Positions 29,145 through 39,227 are shown, counted from the stretch's first letter. The stretch is DNA of 64,000 nt from Stieleria mannarensis (GCF_014154935.1 NZ_JACEHH010000036.1:33651-97650), one strand, 5' to 3'. Made by a program: numbers and translations. Notes: a model not told the origin generated them from the letters alone.

Positions 29145-31784
29145 ATGAACCGTGCAACGACCAGCCGATCCCGACGACGCGCTGCCCTTCCCAATCGCCC
29201 TCGGCGGCGACGGCGATTAGCCCTCCAGAAAATGGAAGAGCGCCGGTTGCTGGCCAGTGACTTGCCCTTCGGCGCCACCCCGGTCGACACCGGCGAGTTC
29301 ATGCTCGGCACCGTCACCGTGACGCCGGTGTTCTTCGAAAGTGACGGCTCGATCGATCCGGAGACACAGGATTGGACCGAAACGGAAATCGACGACACGC
29401 TGGCCAAGATCCGTGACAGCGTGGATTGGTGGAGCGACCTGCTGGCGACGCAAACGTCGGTCCACACGCTGGATTTCGTGATCGACGATCACTATGCCCG
29501 AAATCCGGTTCCCACCGGATACGAACCGATCGACAACAGCAGCCTAAAATTCAAAAACTACGTCGGCAATTGGCTGACCGAGCTGGGCTATGGCGACGCA
29601 CCCTCGATCGAACGCGCCGTCGCGCTGTTCAACGATTCACAGCGACAAGCCCATCAAACCGATTGGGCGTTCACCATGTTCGTCGTCGATTCCTCCGACG
29701 ACGAAGACGGTTTCTTCGAGAGCGGTGGTTTCATCGGGGCGTTTGCCTATCCCGGCGGACTGTTCATGGTGGTCCCGTCGCATCGCCCCACTTCGACCTT
29801 CACCCACGAAATGGGACACATCTTTTGGGCCCGTGATGAATACCCCGGCGCCGGCAGCTGGACCGACCAACGGGGCTACTACAACGCGCAAAACCTGAAC
29901 GCCTCGGACAACCCGACCCCGGGATTTGAACAAGAGGACAGCATCATGCGGGGCGGCGTCGTCGTCACCCGTGCGTTCGACAACTTGGTTTCCCCCGAAT
30001 CGACGCTGGCGATGATCGGCTGGCGCGACAGCGACGGCGACGGCATCTTTGATCTTGCCGACGTCCCGCTCCAGCTCGATGCGATCGGTTCCTACGACGT
30101 GGAAACCGGTGTCTACTCGTTCCGCGGATCCGCCGCCGTCGACACGCTGGCCAATCAAAACTCCGCCGGCATGCAAAGTGACATCACGCTCGCTCGGATT
30201 AGCGAGCTGCAATACCGACTCGATAACGGCAATTGGCAAACCGCATTGTCGCCCGATGCGACACGCGTTGAATTCGACCTGCAAATCTCAATCGAATCGC
30301 CCTTCGATCAAATCGCTTGGCGGGCGATCGACTCCGACACCGGCATCACCAGCGCCGTCTTGACCGGCGATCGATGGACGCCCGTGTGGTCCGGCATCGG
30401 CGGCGGGTATGCGTACCTGGATCAAAACACCGATGGACAGCGTGACAGCGACGAAACCTTGCTCGCCGGCACCCAATTCATCGTTCGTCTCGGCAACGGA
30501 TCCGACCTGCTTTATCACTCGATTCAGGCCGACACGCTGCCCGCGGGCGTGGTGACCACGCCCAGCGACATCACACTCAGCGGCGTCGGCGGCGATGCCG
30601 ACGGACGCGTCGCCGCACTGCCGGCGACCACCGGCCCGCACGACGGACCAGTCTTTCACTACTTTGACAACGCGGCCGACCAATGGATCGACACCTGGAA
30701 CACAACGACCCGACTGGCCATCAACGCTGCCGACTCGACCGGACGCGTGGAAATCGATGTGCTCGGACTCGGCACCGGCAGCTATGGGCTCGAAAGCGGC
30801 AGCTATGCCCGCGTCGATGTCTATGATTCCCAAGGCAATCGCATCGACCGGGTGACCAGCGACTTGGTGCCCGCCGGTGACGGACAGAAACTGGTCATCG
30901 AAGATTCCCTGGGACGCATCACACGCGTCGTGGTCTATGGCCACGCCGAAACCGAAATCCTGGTCTCGGGGATCGAATTCGGCCAGGCCGCTCTGGTTTC
31001 GCTCGGTCACGACGGCGCATTCTCTGTCGACGGCCTGCCCGACGGTGATTACGCCGTCGAAATCATCTCGCCGAATCTGATTTATCAATTCCCCACCCAG
31101 CCGGTGTCGTTTCAAATCGCTGCCGGAACGCTCGCGCCGCTGGCGGTCGCCGCACAGCGCGTCGACAGTCCCCGATACAACGCTGCACTGCCGGGCGATG
31201 TCGACGGCGATCAAGATGTCTCCATTCGTGACGCGTTGATCGTCATCAACGACTTGGGACGATCGGGAAATCGCACTCTGGGAGCCGACGAAACCAGCGG
31301 ATTTGATGTCGACGTCAATAACGACGGAACCGTCAGCGCGATCGATGCGCTGCGTGTCATCAATGCGATCCAACGCGTCACCGAAGGCGAAGGCGAATTG
31401 ATCTCCAACAATTCCACCCAGCCCCCCCAAACATCCGATTCAAACCGAACATCTAACCCAACCCAGTCCGACTGGCCTACCCAACCACCCACTGCAGCGG
31501 CCGTGGACCGCGTTTTCGGCCCTCATCTTCCGCACGCCGATTCTGACTGGAACATCACTTCAAATCATGCCGACCGGAAAATGTTGAACTCTGCGGGTCA
31601 ACGGACATCGGATCAAAGTCCTGGCAATCTCCGATCCGATAGTCCCAGCGAGGCGGATGTTCAGCAGCTCGACGAAACCGGGGCAAACACGGGTTTTGAG
31701 CGTCCTTTATCGGGTTTTCTTCGTGATGTCGGCGAAATCGAGAGCGGTTTCGTGACCCACCCCGATCCCGGACAACTGTTTTGA
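29145..31784 (+). CDS. LEPR-XLL secreted metzincin-like metalloprotease with dockerin
   Basis: 879 residues. The Arg-rich leader ends in KMEERRLLAS (about 27-36), a LEPR-XLL export box. The protease domain (about 45-300) carries THEMGHIFWARDE: H221, E222 and H225, with D231 at the third-ligand spacing of metzincins, followed by DSIMRGG, which fits a Met-turn. An Asp third ligand is known from snapalysin-like enzymes, so an active zinc protease is likely. Beta-rich domains follow (about 300-680). A dockerin-type pair of calcium loops (DVDGDQDVSIRDA and DVNNDGTVSAIDA) lies at about 685-745. The last 130 residues are low-complexity Asn/Ser/Thr/Pro-rich. It is the second of three tandem LEPR-XLL genes. 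Confidence 0.92.
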   Translation: MNRATTSRSRRRAALPNRPRRRRRLALQKMEERRLLASDLPFGATPVDTGEFMLGTVTVTPVFFESDGSIDPETQDWTETEIDDTLAKIRDSVDWWSDLLATQTSVHTLDFVIDDHYARNPVPTGYEPIDNSSLKFKNYVGNWLTELGYGDAPSIERAVALFNDSQRQAHQTDWAFTMFVVDSSDDEDGFFESGGFIGAFAYPGGLFMVVPSHRPTSTFTHEMGHIFWARDEYPGAGSWTDQRGYYNAQNLNASDNPTPGFEQEDSIMRGGVVVTRAFDNLVSPESTLAMIGWRDSDGDGIFDLADVPLQLDAIGSYDVETGVYSFRGSAAVDTLANQNSAGMQSDITLARISELQYRLDNGNWQTALSPDATRVEFDLQISIESPFDQIAWRAIDSDTGITSAVLTGDRWTPVWSGIGGGYAYLDQNTDGQRDSDETLLAGTQFIVRLGNGSDLLYHSIQADTLPAGVVTTPSDITLSGVGGDADGRVAALPATTGPHDGPVFHYFDNAADQWIDTWNTTTRLAINAADSTGRVEIDVLGLGTGSYGLESGSYARVDVYDSQGNRIDRVTSDLVPAGDGQKLVIEDSLGRITRVVVYGHAETEILVSGIEFGQAALVSLGHDGAFSVDGLPDGDYAVEIISPNLIYQFPTQPVSFQIAAGTLAPLAVAAQRVDSPRYNAALPGDVDGDQDVSIRDALIVINDLGRSGNRTLGADETSGFDVDVNNDGTVSAIDALRVINAIQRVTEGEGELISNNSTQPPQTSDSNRTSNPTQSDWPTQPPTAAAVDRVFGPHLPHADSDWNITSNHADRKMLNSAGQRTSDQSPGNLRSDSPSEADVQQLDETGANTGFERPLSGFLRDVGEIESGFVTHPDPGQLF

Positions 31785-32047
31785 TCGGAATTACTGGAAC
31801 TTTGCAGCCTGGTCGCGGTCTAACATCCCAAACCGATCGGCCCAAAATCCCATCAAATCGAAACGTTGATAAAGCGGGAAAGGGAAATAAGATAGGGCCA
31901 ATATTCAGGCTGGAGAGCTTTTAGCCCCTTCTTGTCTGCGAATATCCGGGCTCTGTGCCTGCAGAATCCGACTCCTCCGAATCGCCATTTGACCGAACCC
32001 CCAGTCACCGGCAATCCACGTTCTACTTCATCTTTCCGGAACCCCAG

Positions 32048-35000
32048 ATGAAAAGCCTGCGTCAGTTGCTCCGCCGCCGTTTGCACGCCTCCAGTGCGGA
32101 ACGATCCCAGAAGCGCCGAGCCACCAAGCATCCTCGCGGTGGCGAAATGAACCGACGACTGACCACTCAAGCACTTGAACAGCGTCAACTGCTGGCGGGC
32201 GACTTACAGCCCGCCCACAACTACTGGAACGGTTTCGACGTCAACCAAGACCTTCAGATCTCGCCCAGTGACGCCTTGGGTGTGATCAACTATTTGGCGA
32301 CGACCAATGCCGCCAGCGGCGAACAAGTGTCGGGCAGCTCCGCGGATGAGTTTGCCGGCCGGAAGGTGGACGTCAACGCCGACGGCAATGTGACGCCCAG
32401 CGATGCGTTGAGCGTGATCAACGCGTTGGCCCGCGGCGAGCAACTGGGCGAGTTGGTCGAATTGATGTTGAGCGCACGTGACGAGGACGACAACTTGCTG
32501 CCGGTCAGCAACGGCGTCGTCCAGGCCCCGGGCGTCGGCATCGACAATTCGTTCTATCTGGAAGTCTCCTACGATGACCTGCGAACGTTCGGCGACGACA
32601 AGGGCGCGTTCTCGGTCTTCCCCGACCTGGGCGTCAGCACGGGTGGAATTCTGCAGCCGGTGTTGCGTGAAGCCCAACAGATCATCATCGACAGTGCGAT
32701 TCGTCAGACCCAATCCGGGTTCGTCACCGTCGGTCGTGAAGGCACCACCGACACGGTGGACATCACCATCGCCCAGATCCAAGGTGGATTCTCCGCAGCC
32801 TTGGGCGACGCGTTGGTCAACACCTTCGGCATGCCGCTGGGCAGTTTTGAGATCACCGAACCGACCGCACTCAAGGGCGAAGACGGTGAGGACCTGGGTT
32901 TCGAGATCTTCTATAGCGCCGACGAATTCGGCAACATGGATATTGCCGACCTGACCTTCACGCCCAACTTTGACAACGCGGTCCCGATCGAATTCCGCGA
33001 GTTTGCTCCGCTGGAAGCCGATGGCACGACACCGAATTCGGCCGCCGTGCGATTCAACCTGGACGCGCGAAGCCGCACGCTGCCGAACAATCAGGAATTC
33101 TACAACCTGCTCAACCGCGGCTCGTTTGACGGTGCGACCGGATTCACCGACATCGGTGGCGTCGGCGGCGCGTTCCCCAACGGAATCCGCGATGTCAACG
33201 GCGGCTTGATGCCGGACACGGTGGATGTGTTCCGCATCGAAGTCTTTTTGAATGCGGAACTTTCGGATTCCAACCCGCTGATCATCGATGTCAATCCCGG
33301 TGAAGGCGTCGACCCGTTGACGCTGTACGGCAGCAACGATGTCGTCACCGAGGACCTGATCCTGCTCGATGACGACGCCCGCGTGACGATCAGCACCGGT
33401 GCTGTGGCGGTCAACAACCCGCCGACCGTTTCGCCGGTTCCGTTGGAGATCTCCGTCAGCGAAGACGACGGTGTGTCCATGCCCAGCTTGCTGACCGGGG
33501 CCAATGACATCGACGGCGACACGCTGTCGGTCGATGCGTTCAACTTCACCGGTGGCGACACCTCGGGCGTCGCACTCAACGGCAACACGATCACGATCAC
33601 CCCGTCGGCCTACAACAGTTTGCAGGTCAACACCACGGAGGTCATCACCGCGACCTTCAACATCATCGACGGCAGGGGCGGAAGCGTCAGCCAAACGCTC
33701 TCGCTGACCGTCAACGGTGCCAATGACGCCCCCGATGCGGGCGCCGACATCTCAACCACCAACGACGAGTTTGACGCCCAGTTCAACATCGACCTGCTGC
33801 AAAACGCGACTGATCCCGATGGGGACACGCTCAGCATCTCTGACATCACCCAAATCGGAAGCGATGACACCACCGGCGTCACCCCCGATGCGGCCAACAA
33901 CCAGCTGGTGGTCAATCCGGGAGCCTACTCGGCATTGGAAGATGGCGAAAGCGTCACGGTGACGTACCAGTTCGAAGTCTCCGACGGCAACGGCGGGACC
34001 GACACGGCAACCGTCAGCGTGACCATCAACGGCGACACCCCCAACAGTGACCCGGTCGCCGGCGATCCCGTCACCCTGACGGTCTCCGAAGACGACGCCG
34101 ACACCACGCTGGATCTGTTGACCAACGTCACCGACGTGGACACCGAAGACACGCTCAGTGTCGACGCGGCGACGATCGTGACCACCGGAGACCTCGCCGG
34201 AATTACGCGGAACGGCAACACGCTGTCGATTTCGCCGGCCGCCTACAACGCCTTGGCCGCCACGGACACCGAAACGGTGACCTACAACTATGACGTCATC
34301 GACGGCGAAGGCGGACGCGTCGCGCACTCGGCGACCATCACCATCAACGGTGCCAACGACGCCCCCGAGGCGGACGCCGCGGTGTCGGTCACGGTCACCG
34401 AAGATGACGCCAGCACGAACGTCGATCTGCTCGACGGAGCCTCGGATCCGGACAACGGCGATAGCGTCTCGGTCGACGGCCTGACCCTCCGCTCCGGCGA
34501 TGACAGCGGCATCTCCGCCAACGGCGCGAGCGGGTTGACGATTGATCCTTCGGCGTACAATTCGTTACCGGTCGGCCAATCAGAAGTCATCATTTATGAC
34601 TACAACCTGATCGACGGCAACGGCGGGACGACCGCCCAGTCGGCGACGATCACCATCACCGGTGTCAACGACGCCCCGACCGTCGGCGACCCGATCGAGT
34701 TGACGGTGACCGAAGACGACTCGGCCCAGTCCCTGAATCTGCTCACCGGCGCGGCCGATCCGGACACCGGCGACACGCTGGTTGCCGAAAGCCTGACCTT
34801 CAGCGGCAGCTCGTCCGCATTCACGCTGGTCAATGACACCACGCTGACCTTCGACCCCAACTTCTTCAACGGCTTGGCTGCGACCGAAAACGAAGTCATC
34901 ACGGTGAACTACGACGTCGCCGATGGCAACGGCGGTACCGCCGCCCAAACGGCGACCATCACCGTCACGGGCGTCAACGATGCACCGGTTCTCGCCGGCC

Positions 35001-36361
35001 CGATCGATGAAACCTACAGCGAAGACGCCGGTACCCAGGCACTGTCGTTGCTGCTCGGTGCCAGCGACCCCGACACCAACGACGTGCTAACGGTTGAGAA
35101 CGTCAACGTGACCGGTGACGACAGCGGCATCACCCGCAACGGTGCCGACCTGAGCATCGACACCTCGGCCTACAGCAGCTTGGAAGAGGGCGAGTCGGTC
35201 GAAATCGTATTCACCTATGAAGTCACCGACGGTACGGCCACTCTGAATCAAACGGCGACCGTCACGATCACCGGTGGTGCCGATACGCCGATCCCCGGCC
35301 CGGACATCGCTGTAACGCTGAATGAAAGTGACGCCGCCCAAACGATCGATCTGCTCGAAGGGTCCAGCGACCCCAACGGCGACCCGCTCTCGGTCACCGA
35401 AGCGACCGTCCGCAGCGGTGATGCACGCGGAGTGACGATCGACGCGGCCAACAATCGCCTGTTGGTCGACCCGTCGGCCTATGTCGACCTGGAGGATGGC
35501 GAATCGGCCGTCGTCATCGTCGATTACAACGTCAGCGACGACAACGGCAACTCTGCCCCGCGAACCGCAACGGTCACCATCATCGGCCAGACCATCGTCC
35601 CGTCGACCATCTCGGGCCAGCTGTTCATCGACCACATCGAAAACAGCGAGGCGGTCCGCGGCGGCGCGGCACCGGTTCGCAACGGCGTGAAAGATGCCGA
35701 CGAAAAAGGACTCGCCGGCGTGACCATCCGCCTGCACGAAGTCACCTCCTCAGGCGAGACACTGGTCAAGTCAGTCCTGACCGACATGGACGGTGCTTAC
35801 TCCTTCACCGGCCTCTTCCCGGGAACCTACGTCGTCGAGTATGACGTCCCCGACTCGGTCCACTTCACCGGCAGCACCCGCGGCCAAATCGTGATCAGCG
35901 ATGCCGGTGGTGCCTCGGCATCCGGCCCCACGCTCGACGCGATCGGATTGGTTGGCGTCCAGCAGCGGTTGGACCTGCTGGCCAAGTCCTACATCGATGC
36001 CGGCATCATTGACACCTCCAGTCTGCCCGAGGGCTTGGGCGGTGGCTCGGTCCACCTGAACGCCGACGGCACTCAACGGATGTTTGTTGCCGGTGAAGGC
36101 TTCGACCCCGAGTTCGCCGAAGTCGTGCTCAACGATGCCCGTGACGCCGCACTGCTGACGATCATCGACGCGGCCGACGGGAAAGTGAAGTCGGCTCGAT
36201 TGAACTTGGATCAATTTGTCGTCACCAGCGACGGACTTGGCGTGCGATTCTTCGGCGGCATGGACGACTTTGACTTCGTCGAAACCAGCGAGGACTTGGT
36301 CGAAGACGAATTCGAGGACTACCGTAACGCGATCGACCAAATCATCGGATCCATCTTCTGA
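32048..36361 (+). CDS. LEPR-XLL protein with N-terminal dockerin, seven cadherin-like repeats and SdrD-like B domain
   Basis: 1437 residues from the ATG at 32048 (MKSLRQLL); an ATG at 31955 would add 31 without giving a better leader. The Arg-rich leader ends in ALEQRQLLAGD. A dockerin-type pair (DVNQDLQISPSDA and DVNADGNVTPSDA) follows at once, an unusual N-terminal position. After a beta-rich domain (about 145-450) come seven cadherin-like repeats of about 100 residues (bases 33415-35589), each ending near a GNGGT....TITVNG-type strand and joined by NDAP linkers. Then comes an SdrD/Cna-B-like domain with GLAGVTIRL and DGAYSFTGLFPGTYVVEY (about 1185-1285), and an acidic C-terminal region. 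A calcium-stiffened surface stalk or adhesin is likely. A terminator follows directly. Confidence 0.92.
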   Translation: MKSLRQLLRRRLHASSAERSQKRRATKHPRGGEMNRRLTTQALEQRQLLAGDLQPAHNYWNGFDVNQDLQISPSDALGVINYLATTNAASGEQVSGSSADEFAGRKVDVNADGNVTPSDALSVINALARGEQLGELVELMLSARDEDDNLLPVSNGVVQAPGVGIDNSFYLEVSYDDLRTFGDDKGAFSVFPDLGVSTGGILQPVLREAQQIIIDSAIRQTQSGFVTVGREGTTDTVDITIAQIQGGFSAALGDALVNTFGMPLGSFEITEPTALKGEDGEDLGFEIFYSADEFGNMDIADLTFTPNFDNAVPIEFREFAPLEADGTTPNSAAVRFNLDARSRTLPNNQEFYNLLNRGSFDGATGFTDIGGVGGAFPNGIRDVNGGLMPDTVDVFRIEVFLNAELSDSNPLIIDVNPGEGVDPLTLYGSNDVVTEDLILLDDDARVTISTGAVAVNNPPTVSPVPLEISVSEDDGVSMPSLLTGANDIDGDTLSVDAFNFTGGDTSGVALNGNTITITPSAYNSLQVNTTEVITATFNIIDGRGGSVSQTLSLTVNGANDAPDAGADISTTNDEFDAQFNIDLLQNATDPDGDTLSISDITQIGSDDTTGVTPDAANNQLVVNPGAYSALEDGESVTVTYQFEVSDGNGGTDTATVSVTINGDTPNSDPVAGDPVTLTVSEDDADTTLDLLTNVTDVDTEDTLSVDAATIVTTGDLAGITRNGNTLSISPAAYNALAATDTETVTYNYDVIDGEGGRVAHSATITINGANDAPEADAAVSVTVTEDDASTNVDLLDGASDPDNGDSVSVDGLTLRSGDDSGISANGASGLTIDPSAYNSLPVGQSEVIIYDYNLIDGNGGTTAQSATITITGVNDAPTVGDPIELTVTEDDSAQSLNLLTGAADPDTGDTLVAESLTFSGSSSAFTLVNDTTLTFDPNFFNGLAATENEVITVNYDVADGNGGTAAQTATITVTGVNDAPVLAGPIDETYSEDAGTQALSLLLGASDPDTNDVLTVENVNVTGDDSGITRNGADLSIDTSAYSSLEEGESVEIVFTYEVTDGTATLNQTATVTITGGADTPIPGPDIAVTLNESDAAQTIDLLEGSSDPNGDPLSVTEATVRSGDARGVTIDAANNRLLVDPSAYVDLEDGESAVVIVDYNVSDDNGNSAPRTATVTIIGQTIVPSTISGQLFIDHIENSEAVRGGAAPVRNGVKDADEKGLAGVTIRLHEVTSSGETLVKSVLTDMDGAYSFTGLFPGTYVVEYDVPDSVHFTGSTRGQIVISDAGGASASGPTLDAIGLVGVQQRLDLLAKSYIDAGIIDTSSLPEGLGGGSVHLNADGTQRMFVAGEGFDPEFAEVVLNDARDAALLTIIDAADGKVKSARLNLDQFVVTSDGLGVRFFGGMDDFDFVETSEDLVEDEFEDYRNAIDQIIGSIF

Positions 36362-36390
36362 TCGTCAGATCCGATCCCTTCCAAAGAACG

Positions 36391-36427
36391 AAACCGCTGG
36401 TGACAATTCACCAGCGGTTTTTTCTTT
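36391..36427 (+). terminator. Intrinsic terminator of the LEPR-XLL cluster
   Basis: Perfect 9-bp arms CCGCTGGTG (36394-36402) and CACCAGCGG (36409-36417) flank ACAATT, with AAA before the stem and TTTTTTCTTT after it. It starts 30 bases beyond the stop of the seven-repeat protein and is the clearest intrinsic terminator in the window. Confidence 0.92.
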
Positions 36428-36553
36428 CCTGCCCCTCCGACCTCTTTCCCCGCCGGGTCAGCCATTCTTCTGGCCCGCTTTTTCAGTCCTTCCCGTCACC
36501 ATCCTTCCCCCCTTGAATCCGTTTCCCGTTGAGCCCCGTTTCCTATTAAGCCC

Positions 36554-36952
36554 GTGCACACAATTCGCCTTCGCCGTCCCTGGTTGCGGTCCCTCGACCC
36601 ACATTCCCCTCCGCAGAAGGTCGATGTCCCCGACACCCAGCCGCCGACCACAACCGACGGTTCGGTCATCAGCTACCGACGAGCCTTCAACCGACCGACC
36701 GGTCTGACGCCCGCCGACGTCGTCTGGCTGTCCCTCCCGCACCACACCGCCGAATCGATTGAGATCCGGATCAACGACGCGCTCGTCCACCAGTCTGTTC
36801 ACCCATCGAAGGCGACCGGCCCGATCCGCATTGACATCACCGCCAGCTTGCAGTCGGCCAATCAATTGGTCATCACGCTAACGACCGGCAGAACCTCCCC
36901 CGCCGCGCTCGACGCCCCGGTGACGCTGGAGATTGAATCAGAGGGTTCCTAG
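36554..36952 (+). CDS. Small beta-sandwich-like protein of unknown function
   Basis: 132 residues starting at GTG 36554. After a basic, Pro-rich 35 residues, the rest alternates strands (VVWLSLPHHTAESIEIRIN, then ...IRIDITASLQSANQLVITLTT). That pattern resembles the carbohydrate-binding jelly-roll at the start of some glycoside hydrolases. It has no signal peptide, no catalytic site and no clear Shine-Dalgarno. It lies alone after the terminator, 584 bases before the vWA gene. The opposite-strand frame in this region lacks any recognisable structure. Confidence 0.6.
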   Translation: MHTIRLRRPWLRSLDPHSPPQKVDVPDTQPPTTTDGSVISYRRAFNRPTGLTPADVVWLSLPHHTAESIEIRINDALVHQSVHPSKATGPIRIDITASLQSANQLVITLTTGRTSPAALDAPVTLEIESEGS

Positions 36953-37010
36953 CGCGCGCTGGTGTCTCGTCTTGACGGACCGTCCAGCTTAGGGCGATCG
37001 TTTTTCTGAT

Positions 37011-37087
37011 GTACGATGGCCCTTTCGGGCTGTCTCTCGTGGGGCTCGGCGTGACGACCTAGAAAGAACGTCGCACACCCTCCGCAG
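37011..37087. repeat. Dispersed repeat family D copy 1
   Basis: Starts GTACGATGGCCCTTTCGGG and ends GACGACCTAGAAAGAACG plus TCGCACACC. About three quarters of positions match the copy at 43632-43707. GTACGA at the left end and TCGCAC/TCGTAC at the right end are inverted, so it can fold. Confidence 0.8.
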
Positions 37088-37213
37088 TCGACCTCACACC
37101 CGATCGGCCAGATTCTTCGGATCTGTCGCGATTTGCCTCAGTCCAAAAGTGGACGGTTCCTTCAGGCGACTCGTATCGCCGCTTGGGACCTCGATTGTAT
37201 AGGTGGCTGATTC

Positions 37214-37286
37214 GATCGTAGCGGAAGTCGCCAAGACGTTCGCAAGCCGCGGGCCCTCTCTGGCGTTTGCTTGCTGCGCAAACGCC
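37214..37286. repeat. Family B repeat copy 2 plus GGCGTTTGC hairpin
   Basis: GATCGTAGCGGAAGTCGCCA (37214-37246 in full) is a family B half. The hairpin at 37262-37286 has perfect arms GGCGTTTGC and GCAAACGCC around TTGCTGC. Both lie in the 584-base gap before the vWA gene, whose promoter must be near; no promoter can be picked out with confidence. Confidence 0.65.
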
Positions 37287-37536
37287 GTCTCTCCCTGAGA
37301 GAGAGAATCTCAGGTGGCTGTCAAATTGCTCAGTAATACAAACTTCCTCCCTCGCAGCGAACCGCGACAGCCCGGAAGGGGCTGTCGTACTCAAGACAGC
37401 GAAAACGGCCGGCGAAAGCTGGTCCCCCGCCGCGGCCGCGCTTTACCCTGGGGTGTCCGAGGCGGTAGGATGGACACGTTTGCGAACACATCCTGCCTCT
37501 CGCTTCTGGGCGATCCTTCCAGCGGAGAACGTCTCC

Positions 37537-38925
37537 ATGACACCCGGTCCAGCGACGACGATTCACCCTGTTGCGCGTCGGCACGTCCTCTCGTTCGTGG
37601 TGGCCCTGACGGCGATGCTGGCGATCTTTCCGCCAATCGCTGCGGCGGCAGATCGAAATGAAGCCCGGTTCCGGCGGCTGCTGATCGGCCGACACGACCA
37701 GGCACGTGTCGTGGCCCTGCAGTCCATCCCGAGTGACTTTCAGAGTCGCTTGTACGCGTTACCGATCATCGTCGACGCCTTGGAAACACTCCGCAAGGAT
37801 GCCCGCTTCGATCGCGCCGAAAAACTGGGACAACCCGAACTTCCCGGTGGCGTGCGAATGATGATCGATTTCGTCGGAACGATCGATCGCCCCGAAGCGA
37901 CACAGGCCCTTGTCGATTTGCTCCCGTGCGACCGCGTCACTTGGGCGATGGCGGCGATCGGAACCTTGAGCAAGAACCAACATCACGCCGCGATCGAGGA
38001 CCTGATCGGCCTGATCGAATCAGACCACTTTGAAAACAGTTACGGGTTTCGATTCACGCTCGCGCGAGGATTGAAGCAAATGAACCACCCCGCAGCCTGG
38101 GAAGGCCTGGCCAAACTGTTTGATCGCGTCGATGGACAGCTGGCCCACCGATTGGACCAGGAGTTTCAAGACGTCAGCGAAGACGACTTCGGAGGTGACA
38201 AGGAACGATTCCAAACCTGGCGGGGATTGGTCGGTTTGTCGCCTGAGAATGATTCCCCCGAACCAGACGACTTGGCCAAAGCAAACGAAATTCTCAGCCA
38301 AGATGGCAAACCGGCGATGCCGCTGCCCGAGCGGATGGGGCTGCAACCGAGCAAATCCGCCGCCTCCTACGCCCGCGAAAAACGGCTGAAACCGTCACAC
38401 TATTACGGCATCGACATCTTTGCCAAACGCTTGCTGTTCGTGATCGACCGCAGCGGCAGCATGCGGACGGTCGTCGGCGGCCGCGCCCGCATCCAACGCG
38501 CCAAAATGGAATTGATCACGGCGATCAACGGCCTGGATGAACAATGCGAATTCGGGATCCTGGTGTTCGATAACGAAGTCCGTGCGTGGCGCGAGGAGCT
38601 TGTCCCAGCGAGCGAAGAAAACAAACGCAACGCAACGCGGTTTGTCGAATACCTGTCCGCCGGCCGCTCGACCAACACCTACGCCGCACTGCGACAATCG
38701 CTCAATTTTGACCCGCAATTGGAGGCGGTGTTCTTGTTGACCGATGGCGAACCGACGGCCGGACAAATCGTCAATCCCTCGGCCATCTTGCTGGACATCC
38801 TTCGCCGCAACGAAGTCCACAACGTGACGATCAACACGATCGCGATCGCCGTCGAACCGCTGATGGCCACGTTCCTAAGAAACCTGAGCGAACCGAGCAA
38901 CGGCGAATTCAAAGAGGTGCGGTGA
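37537..38925 (+). CDS. Exported protein with HEAT-like N-terminus and von Willebrand A domain
   Basis: 462 residues from the ATG at 37537. This start is chosen over one 270 bases upstream because it gives a clean signal peptide (HVLSFVVALTAMLAIFPPIAAAA). Residues about 40-270 are helical and resemble HEAT-like repeats (TQALVDLLPCDRVTWAMAAIGTL). The vWA domain runs from about 297 to the end. Its MIDAS metal site is DRSGSM, with later Thr (STNTY) and Asp (LLTDGEPT) residues in place. vWA domains bind protein ligands through the metal, so a periplasmic or surface binding role is likely. No partner gene is obvious. Confidence 0.9.
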   Translation: MTPGPATTIHPVARRHVLSFVVALTAMLAIFPPIAAAADRNEARFRRLLIGRHDQARVVALQSIPSDFQSRLYALPIIVDALETLRKDARFDRAEKLGQPELPGGVRMMIDFVGTIDRPEATQALVDLLPCDRVTWAMAAIGTLSKNQHHAAIEDLIGLIESDHFENSYGFRFTLARGLKQMNHPAAWEGLAKLFDRVDGQLAHRLDQEFQDVSEDDFGGDKERFQTWRGLVGLSPENDSPEPDDLAKANEILSQDGKPAMPLPERMGLQPSKSAASYAREKRLKPSHYYGIDIFAKRLLFVIDRSGSMRTVVGGRARIQRAKMELITAINGLDEQCEFGILVFDNEVRAWREELVPASEENKRNATRFVEYLSAGRSTNTYAALRQSLNFDPQLEAVFLLTDGEPTAGQIVNPSAILLDILRRNEVHNVTINTIAIAVEPLMATFLRNLSEPSNGEFKEVR

Positions 38926-38953
38926 CGGGGTTTGAAAGCCATGGGTGAGCGGG

Positions 38954-39227
38954 GAGACAGAATGATACGGGGCAGAATGATGAAGAACGGGACTGTGGGT
39001 GAGTGATAAATCCGAACAAGCGCCGCCACGCTCCGCTACCTTCCCGTCATTCTGCCTCTCTCCATCGTTTTGCCGTCTCCCTATCGAGCGCGGGACGCTC
39101 GCTTACGCTTCCCGCTGGCATTCCCACATCATTCTGCCCCGTATCATTCTGCCTCTCTCTCCTCATCGTTTTGCCTTCTCCCTATCGAGCGTGGCCGCTC
39201 GCTTACGCTTCCCGCTGGCATTCCCCC
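38954..39227. repeat. Complex direct and inverted repeat, family C
   Basis: Two direct units (39048-39126 and 39145-39226) share CATTCTGCCTCTCT, a CATCGTTTTGCC block, CCCTATCGAGCG and GCTCGCTTACGCTTCCCGCT. The CATCATTCTGCCCCGTATCA block (39127-39157) has an almost perfect inverse copy at 38954-38982. It occupies the convergent gap between the vWA gene and the minus-strand gene that ends at 39229. A related stretch ends the window at 63950-64000. Confidence 0.85.

Noticed and set aside
36458..36865. 135-codon minus-strand frame opposite the small beta-sandwich gene
   Set aside because: No structure or start signal. The plus-strand frame has a regular beta-strand pattern and was preferred, with moderate confidence.
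37059..37394. 111-codon minus-strand frame in the gap before the vWA gene
   Set aside because: It lies across repeats D and B and a hairpin, with no Shine-Dalgarno and no motif; it looks like chance.
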